Assembly (NCBI GenBank): GCA_963813315.1
Contig: CAWEYO010000008.1
Location: 38,595-102,594, forward strand
From: CAWEYO01 sp963813315
GTDB taxonomy: Bacteria > Pseudomonadota > Alphaproteobacteria > Rhizobiales > Rhizobiaceae
DNA: 64,000 nt
Direction: 5' to 3'
Shown here piece after piece: positions 58,550-64,000 of this stretch. The position numbers and the translations under genes were made by a program. The notes beneath the pieces are model-generated. The model did not search any database. It was not told where the DNA came from and saw only the letters and a list, made by a program, of their open reading frames with translations. How positions within the stretch are numbered: the stretch's first letter is position 1; the number at the start of each line of letters is the position of its first letter.

Positions 58550-59066
58550 TGCTGGTGGCCTCCTTCCGACGTTGTTCCACGAGTCCGAAGAAGCGCGGGC
58601 CGGACCACCTTGTGCCAGTGATCAAGCGGGCGATCTCAGAGAGTGACCGATAGATCTCTCCGTTCCAGAGGAAGCCATCTTCGAGCACGACGACCTCATT
58701 TGCCCTTCCCTGCCACTCCCGCACCAAGCGCGTGCCGGTGCGGGCTGCCGAAGCGGATCTGCCCGCGCCGTGCTTCGCATCTTGTTTGCGCACAATCTGT
58801 TCGAGCCAACGAACAACCTTCTTGGGCAAGCCACCCGTCGCCTGCTCCTGCATTCGATAGGCGATGCCGCGCCAGAGCATTTCCCGGCTCAGCCGCGGCA
58901 GAGGCTCTATCCCGTATGCGCATTTCCAGCGCGACCGAAGCGCCTCAATGCTTGCAGTCTCAAGACTGCTGAGTTCGACTGTTTGTGAAGTTGGCCTGGC
59001 GCTAGAATCGGTCGGGAGGTCGCCTTCATCTGCGACCTCCCCTTCCCGCCTCTCGTCGGTCTGCAT
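58542..59066 (-). CDS. DUF2924 domain-containing protein
   Basis: A 174-residue protein of the DUF2924 family, with a helical part (ETASIEALRSRWKCAYGIEP, LSREMLWRGIAYRMQEQ) and a C-terminal part with LVREWQGRANEVVVLEDGF, LWNGEIYRSLSEIARLITG and RWSGPRFFGL. Families like this accompany serine recombinases in alphaproteobacteria; the function is unknown, and the WNG-ITG segment resembles a small DNA-binding fold. The start at 59066 lies five bases after the DUF3489 stop, and its stop overlaps the recombinase start. Confidence 0.88.
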   Translation of the reverse strand: MQTDERREGEVADEGDLPTDSSARPTSQTVELSSLETASIEALRSRWKCAYGIEPLPRLSREMLWRGIAYRMQEQATGGLPKKVVRWLEQIVRKQDAKHGAGRSASAARTGTRLVREWQGRANEVVVLEDGFLWNGEIYRSLSEIARLITGTRWSGPRFFGLVEQRRKEATSNE

Positions 59067-59071
59067 GACGA

Positions 59072-59455
59072 TCAGCCGGCCTTCGAGGGCCCCTCGATGC
59101 GATAGCGGCGGACACCATCCTTGCCGCTTTCGCTGGTGAGCGCCAGACCGAGCTTCTTCTTCACCGTCGCCGAGAGGAAGCCGCGAACCGAATGGGTCTG
59201 CCAACCGGTCGCCTTCATCAGGTCTTCTATCCGGGCGCCGTTAGCCGAGCCCAGCAGCCTCAGCACTGCAGCGGATTTTGTCGCCAACTTCCTGCCAGCC
59301 TCCGCACCCTGGCTTTGAGGTTTGCCCTCATGCTTAGCTGCGCGAAGCGTCGTGGGCGGGCTGACAGTTCCCGCTTTCTTGCGACCAGCCGACTTAGCAC
59401 GCTCGACCGTCTTCGTCTCCTGCGCCGCCGCATCTGTATTTAGGGGCATGTTCAT
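59072..59455 (-). CDS. DUF3489 domain-containing protein
   Basis: A 127-residue basic protein. The N-terminal half is low-complexity (Lys, Ala, Gly, Thr); the C-terminal half is the DUF3489 domain (ATKSAAVLRLLGSANGARIEDLMKATGWQTHSVRGFLSATVKKKLGL, recognised in segments), which looks like a winged helix-turn-helix. It could regulate or assist the recombinase. It is the first gene of the DUF3489-DUF2924-recombinase operon, with GGAG eight bases before the ATG. Confidence 0.9.
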   Translation of the reverse strand: MNMPLNTDAAAQETKTVERAKSAGRKKAGTVSPPTTLRAAKHEGKPQSQGAEAGRKLATKSAAVLRLLGSANGARIEDLMKATGWQTHSVRGFLSATVKKKLGLALTSESGKDGVRRYRIEGPSKAG

Positions 59456-59705
59456 TCTCCGTCAGTCAGCACGCCGGACAATCCGGGCGGCTGTACTGGC
59501 TGAAGCCCGCCTAGCGGGCAGGAGATTTTTCGGCGTCACCATCAGGCGGCATTGCTGTCCGCGATAACGACACCAATGCTTCCTTCGCGAGCGAAGTCCA
59601 CCGAGAATTTGGGATCGGATGGCGAATTCGGGAGTGGATCGGCAACTTCAACTCCATTCCGCAGGCGGAGCATGACCCACAAAAAAATAATGTAATTTCA
59701 TACAC

Positions 59706-60035
59706 TTATCCACTGCGCCTCTGTCTGGCTGCATTAATGTATGCATCGACCGTGGCCAGTGGTTTTTCAAGGTACACATCCGCTAGAGGTTTCCTCCACC
59801 ACCCGTGCATTGGCGCGTATCCGGGCGGGATCAGGTCGCCTTGCACGTACGGCAAAAGCTCCGGCAGGAGCTTCTCCACCGCCCGCAACTCGGCCTTCCA
59901 CGCGTCGCCGTCCGTGGACAACAGTCCGTAATTATGGCGGCAGGGATCACAAACACACTTGGCTCTCCACCTAGCGTGGAAGAGCCGATCACACTTATGG
60001 CAAGCCTTAATGAACAGGACTTTGTCGGGTTTCAT
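59706..60035 (-). CDS. Small zinc-ribbon-like protein
   Basis: A 109-residue protein of unknown family. The N-terminal part has cysteines spaced as a zinc site: ACHKCDRLF followed by CVCDPC (Cys14, Cys17 and a following CxCxxC). The rest is helical with Trp and Pro residues (GWWRKPLADVYLEKP). The start at 60035 is used; a longer start exists at 60116. It lies on the same strand as the recombinase cassette, 250 bases upstream, and probably belongs to the same mobile unit. The gap 59456-59705 holds a GCCCGC-CTA-GCGGGC hairpin (59505-59519) and no clear gene. Confidence 0.65.
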   Translation of the reverse strand: MKPDKVLFIKACHKCDRLFHARWRAKCVCDPCRHNYGLLSTDGDAWKAELRAVEKLLPELLPYVQGDLIPPGYAPMHGWWRKPLADVYLEKPLATVDAYINAARQRRSG

Positions 60036-60401
60036 GGCAAGCTCCATCTGCGGCGGTCGGTGATCAACTGCGGCGTGTCCGCCGTCAAAAGTTCGGTCAA
60101 GCAGCAGGCGGGCCAACCCTCGGGTAACTGAGAAAGGCCAAATTCAAGACGACCTAGCGGGGAAAATCTGACGCTCGGTATCGGACGCCGAAGGCGCATG
60201 GAAGCGGCGCGCGGACGCAATGCGCTGGGTTCAGAAACAGAACCGCGCGAGGCTGCCTTTCCCATCTAGAGCAAAGAATCTCCTAGAGCGCATCGCCGAT
60301 TGCCCTTTGGTCAAATGACGGAATCCATAGCCCCTGCGCGCCGAATGGAGTAGAGTGTCTCATAAATCGGTCTGCGAGCGAACGTCGCCCGGAGGTTTGT
60401 C
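60036..60401. other. Divergent gene-free stretch between the zinc-ribbon gene and the ankyrin gene
   Basis: About 366 bases with no supported gene. It ends with a GGAGG ribosome site for the ankyrin gene at 60402. A TAGAG-rich patch (60267-60296, containing TAGAGC and TAGAGCGCATCG) resembles remnants of the type A/D palindromes. Confidence 0.5.
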
Positions 60402-61072
60402 GTGACCGTCACCAAGCGATTACGATTGCTGATGGCCTCGCTGAGGGTCACGCCCCTCGGAATAGGCCCGGATCGGCTCGTCTGCATTGCTGCGCTCGTT
60501 GCGTGCATTTCCTGGCTCGGGATTGCGGTGGTGCGGCGACCGCAGGGCCGCTTCATGACGCTGCGCGGGAAGGCGATACCGCCAGAGTCGCCCAGCTCCT
60601 GGCTCAAGGCGTCGATGTGAACAGCCGCGACGAGAACCGCGAGACGCCACTGATCGAGGCGGCGCTTGCCGGCAAGGCGGAGGTTGCCGCAGTGCTGATC
60701 AAGGCCAAAGCCGACATCGAAGCCCGCAATGACCGCGGCTTCACGGCGCTTCACGCGGCGGCGTATTCGGGAAGCCTGGAGATAGCGGAATTGCTGCTTG
60801 ACCACGGGGCCGAGGTCGACGCCTTGAGCACGCACAAGATCACGCCGCTGCACGTCGCGGCCGAAGAGAACCAGGCAGCAGTCGCCGAGCTGTTGATCGC
60901 CCGCGGTGCACAGGTGGAGGCGATCCAGGAGTACGGGTTTACGCCTCTGAGCCGCGCGACGTTCTTTCAGAGCGCGCAAGTGATGGTTCTGCTCAAGAAG
61001 CACGGGGCGAAATGCCAACCCAAGGAAAAGATCGGGGCGGCGTACAAGGACTGCCTCGCGGCCGGCAACTGA
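60402..61072 (+). CDS. Exported ankyrin-repeat protein, one frame break
   Basis: About 223 residues after correction. A GTG start with GGAGG upstream opens a signal-peptide-like N-terminus (basic VTKRLRL, hydrophobic LVCIAALVACISWLGIA). The frame then changes near 60520-60535 into GAATAGPLHDAAREGD and at least four ankyrin repeats (TPLIEAALAGKAEVAAVLI, FTALHAAAYSGSLEIAELLL, TPLHVAAEENQAAVAELL, FTPLSRATFFQSAQVMVLL). Length 3n+2 fits one missing base. It is likely a periplasmic protein-interaction module. Confidence 0.75.
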
Positions 61073-61108
61073 CTGCGGCGCAGCCCACGAGGCCTATTGG
61101 AGGATGAT

Positions 61109-61616
61109 ATGACACAGAACCGTTCCAGAGCGTTCGGAGTTTGCTTTGCGGGCTATGGCAGCTGCGTGCCTCCTGCTCTTGGCACGGGTGCATCCTACGC
61201 TGACGAGGTGTGAACACGGGATATTTCGGCAACGTCGCCATACTGGGCTACGATCCGGTGGCGTATTTCACCGACGGTCGTCGCGACCAAGGGTTCGCCC
61301 GAGATCTCGAAGAAATGGCTCGGGGCGACGTGGTATTTCGCCAGCGTCGAACATCGCGACGCCTTCGCTTCCGAGCCGGTGCGCTATGCCCCTCAATATG
61401 GCGGCTTCTGCACGCTGGGCGCAGCATTCGAACAGGCATCTGCGAACATTGATCCGGAAGCCTGGCGTATCGTCGACGGCAAGCTCTTCCTTTTCTCCGG
61501 AAAGGAGGGCCTGGAGGAAGACTTCGATGCCAACCCGCCCGCTGTCCTTGCGAAGGCCGACGCCGAATGGCCGAGTCGAAGCGAAGGAATTCGAGGCCAG
61601 AGCGGCCGCCAACTGA
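61109..61616 (+). CDS. Exported YHS-domain protein, several frame breaks
   Basis: Pieces from three frames give a signal peptide (AMAAACLLLLA, then GASYADEV), the family start NTGYFGNVAILGYDPVAYFTDG, the YHS core (GSPEISKKWLGATWYFASV, FASEPVRYAPQYGGFCTLGAA) and a C-terminal tail VDGKLFLFSGKEGLEEDF ending EAKEFEARAAAN. YHS proteins bind metals; this is the short exported type common in proteobacteria. Frame changes occur near 61140-61150, 61206-61212, 61280-61288 and 61568-61574. The ribosome site GGAGG precedes ATG 61109. Confidence 0.72.
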
Positions 61617-61678
61617 CTAGCTGAACTCAGCTCAGCGCAGGCGCGATGTTGCTATCCTGCGAGTTAGAACCGCGCATG

Positions 61679-63895
61679 TCACGGAGACACTGAGAAATAC
61701 CATACTGTGACGAGTCCGGAAAAACATACTCGTCTCTGCTTTTCGCTGCTCCCTTGGGGATTGCGATAGACCGGGCCGCAAAACTTGCGGCCAAGCAAGG
61801 TCGCTGAGGACTGGGTGCAGAAGAGGTCGTCCTCCACAGTGAACGCGCCGGCGATTATGCCGTTTTGCGAGCTCAGGGCGAAATCGCCGTTTGCACTCAG
61901 CTCCATCACGAACGGCGCACCATTGTGTTGATGTCCGACCCAGGTCCGATCGCCTGCCAGGGCCCGTATGGCTGAGGCGTCCAGGCGATCCTCCGGCCGC
62001 CCGCGGAAATCGTAGCTCCACTCCGGAAGCCCCGCCTCGCGAAGGGCGTCCAGCCGATGGTCGAGATCCTGTTGCCGCCGATGGTGGGCGTACACGACAC
62101 GAAGACTGGCGAGGCTCTGCACGGGGATCTTCTTCAGGATTGCCGCAACCGCGTCGTGCGCCTCCGCCATCCGGCCCAGCCGCGCATTTGCCATGGCCAG
62201 GGTTTCGAGGCCGAGGTCGCTCCGCTCTTCCGGCTGGACCTGGCTCAGCGCCTGCAGGGCCTTTTCGTATTGACGGTTCATGTAGAGCACGAAGCCGTAG
62301 TAGTCGAAGACCTGCGCCCGCGGCTTGGGATCGAGTTGCAGCACGCGTTCCATCGCCGCCAGCGCCTCCGGGTTCTGCCCCGCATAGGTCAGCACGATCG
62401 CCAGGTTGAGCTCTGCGTCCGCGCCATTCGGGTCGAGCGCGACAGCTTTCTGGACCGAGGCGAGAGCCTCGTCGATTTCGCCATCCAGCATCTGCAGGAT
62501 GCCGAGCACGGCATAGGCGCGCGAGGACTGGGGATTGAGCTCCAGCGCTCGCCCTGCCGCCTCATAGGCGCGCTGGCGAGCGACTGCGCTCAGCATCAGG
62601 CGCTGGAAGTCGAAGCCGAGCACGTCCACCGTCGCCCGCGCATAGCCCGAATAGGCGTCGGCGAACGCGGGATCGAGCTTGATCGCCTTCTGATACAGGG
62701 AGAGAGCGTCCCCGAGAGACCTGTAGTCGACCGCATACACTTTCTGCTCGGCCCGGGTATAGAAGTCGTATGCTTCCAGATTTCGGGTCGGGAGGCGGGC
62801 GATCTGAGTTGTTTCGCTTTCCGTCAGGCGTACCGAAAGTGCCTCGACGATGCGCCCGATCACTTCGTCCTGAAGCGCAAATATCTTGGCGTAGTCGCGG
62901 TCATAGCGCTCGGCCCAGACGTTGCTTCCGGTCGTGGCGTCGATGAGCTGGACATTGATGCGGACTGCGTCTCCCGCACGGCGGACGCTGCCTTCGAGCA
63001 CGTAACGGACATTCAACTGCTCGGCGATCTGCCGACGTCGAGGGCCGGTCCTTGAATGCGAATGCGGAGTTGCGGGCGATGACGAGCAGCCCCGAAATCT
63101 TCGACAGATCGGTGATGAGATCGTCGGTGAGCCCTTCGGCGAAGTAATCCTGCGCCGGCTTCGTCGCTGAGATCGCCAAACGGCAGCACAGCGATGGAGG
63201 GCTTGCCCGCCGCCGGCCGACCGGTCGGGACCGTGGCCCCGAAGAAGGCAATCGCCTGCGGCCAAAGCGATCAGCGCAAGCCACTGCCGCCAGAACCAGG
63301 AAGAGCGCCGCAGCGCCGATCACAGGCCATCGCCGCGAGCGCGACTTGCCGGTGCCTGGCGGCTGCTCCAGCAGCACGCGATAGACGCGGACCGGCTCGG
63401 CGATGTTCTTCAGACGCTGCTCGCCCAGCGACTTGAACGCCACGTCAAGCTTGTTCCTGGCCTGGTCGTAGGCCGTTCCGGAGATGACGATCCCGCCGGG
63501 ATCGCTGAGCCCCTCCAGCCGGGCGGCGATGTTGACGCCGTCGCCGTAGAAGTCGTCGCCGTCGATGATCACGTCGCCCAGATTGATCCCGATGCGGAAC
63601 GCGATCCGCGTGTCCTCGGGAAGGTCGAGGCTCTGCTGCGCGGCGACCGCTGGATTTCGACGGCGCACGCCACCGCATCGACGACGCTGGCGAACTCGAC
63701 CAGCGCCCCGTCGCCCATGAGCTTGACGATGCGGCCGTGGTACCCATCGATCAACGGTTCGACGAATTCGCGGCGAAGCGCCTTGAGCCGGGAAAGGGTG
63801 CCCGTCTCGTCCAGGCCCATCAGGCGGCTGTACCCCACCACGTCGGCGGCGAGGATAGCGACTAGCTTCCGTTCCAGATGTTGAGCCTGTTCCAC
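61679..63895 (-). CDS. Class III adenylate cyclase-like protein with TPR repeats, several frame breaks
   Basis: About 730 residues after correction. The N-terminal cyclase homology domain has RKLVAILAADVVGYSRLM, IVKLMGDGALVEF, FRIGINLGDVIIDGDDFYG and GDGVNIAARLEGL. Then come one membrane span (WPVIGAAALFLVLAAVA), a domain with DYFAEGLTDDLITDLSKI, VLEGSVRRAGDAVRINVQLID and WAERYDRDYAKIFALQDEV, and a C-terminal run of TPR repeats (ALSLYQKAIKLDPAFADAY, ALASVQKAVALDPNGADAE, ALAAMERVLQLDPKPRAQ). GTG 63895 is taken as the start. Breaks lie near 63655-63662, 63230-63270, 63155-63165 and 63040-63048. Whether it makes cAMP is not shown. Confidence 0.8.
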
Positions 63896-64000
63896 TGGCG
63901 CAGAACTATAAGGAAAGCCCAGTGGCAAGACCATACACACCGGCCGACGAGAGCTAGCAGACAGTCCCTGCTCCGATGAGGTACGTTACAAAATCGGCTA

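Noticed and set aside
59511..59705. 64-codon open frame between the zinc-ribbon and DUF3489 genes (minus strand)
   Set aside because: No ribosome site is evident and part of it is a hairpin; I could not support it as a gene, although it would fit an operon.

Overview
The window reads as a chromosome segment of an alphaproteobacterium of the order Hyphomicrobiales (Rhizobiales), most likely family Phyllobacteriaceae (Mesorhizobium/Aminobacter-like). The basis is the protein families (Pcs-type phosphatidylcholine synthase, CckA, rhizobial-style RecA and AlaS), the high GC content, and several short palindromic intergenic repeats of the kind common in that group. No rRNA operon, CRISPR array or plasmid replication gene is seen.

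Layout. 1-6.8 kb: end of a possible MarR regulator, DUF971, molybdenum-cofactor genes moaA-mobA-mobB, a beta-hydroxyacid dehydrogenase, TerC and rimO. 6.8-11.6 kb: a BMP-type nucleoside ABC transporter operon. 11.9-15.1 kb: a four-gene operon DUF2182-DUF1326-pcs-qor. 15.4-24 kb: UbiH-like monooxygenase, alaS, recA with a LexA box, pseudouridine catabolism (psuK-psuG) and an OmpA lipoprotein. 24-27.8 kb: cckA and fliO. 27.9-44.2 kb, all on the minus strand: a methylated-amine and C1-assimilation island. 44.4-56.4 kb: housekeeping genes (guaA, mtnN, thioesterase, rsmB, aqpZ, guaB, an MFS transporter, rlmE, ppx, a YbhN-like membrane protein). 56.6-60 kb: tRNA-Gln followed by a DUF3489-DUF2924-large serine recombinase cassette. 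60.4-64 kb: ankyrin, YHS and adenylate-cyclase/TPR genes.

The most interesting part is the island. mgsABC (N-methylglutamate synthase), gmaS (gamma-glutamylmethylamide synthetase) and a SoxBDAG-like heterotetramer placed as mgdABCD (N-methylglutamate dehydrogenase) would convert methylamine to methylene-tetrahydrofolate and ammonium. Directly upstream, sgaA-mcl-mtkA-mtkB-hprA encode serine-cycle steps that would assimilate that C1 unit. A HTH-cupin regulator lies between the two blocks. The members are known families; the joint, compact arrangement and the regulator are what deserve study.

Quality warning. From about 34 kb rightwards many genes, including guaA and rlmE, are broken by single-base shifts, nearly all of them one extra base. 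Gene lengths fit this: one-insertion genes are 3n+1 long and rlmE, with two insertions, is 3n+2. tRNA-Gln carries one surplus base in its anticodon loop. This looks like residual sequencing error rather than gene decay, so broken genes are annotated over their full extent.
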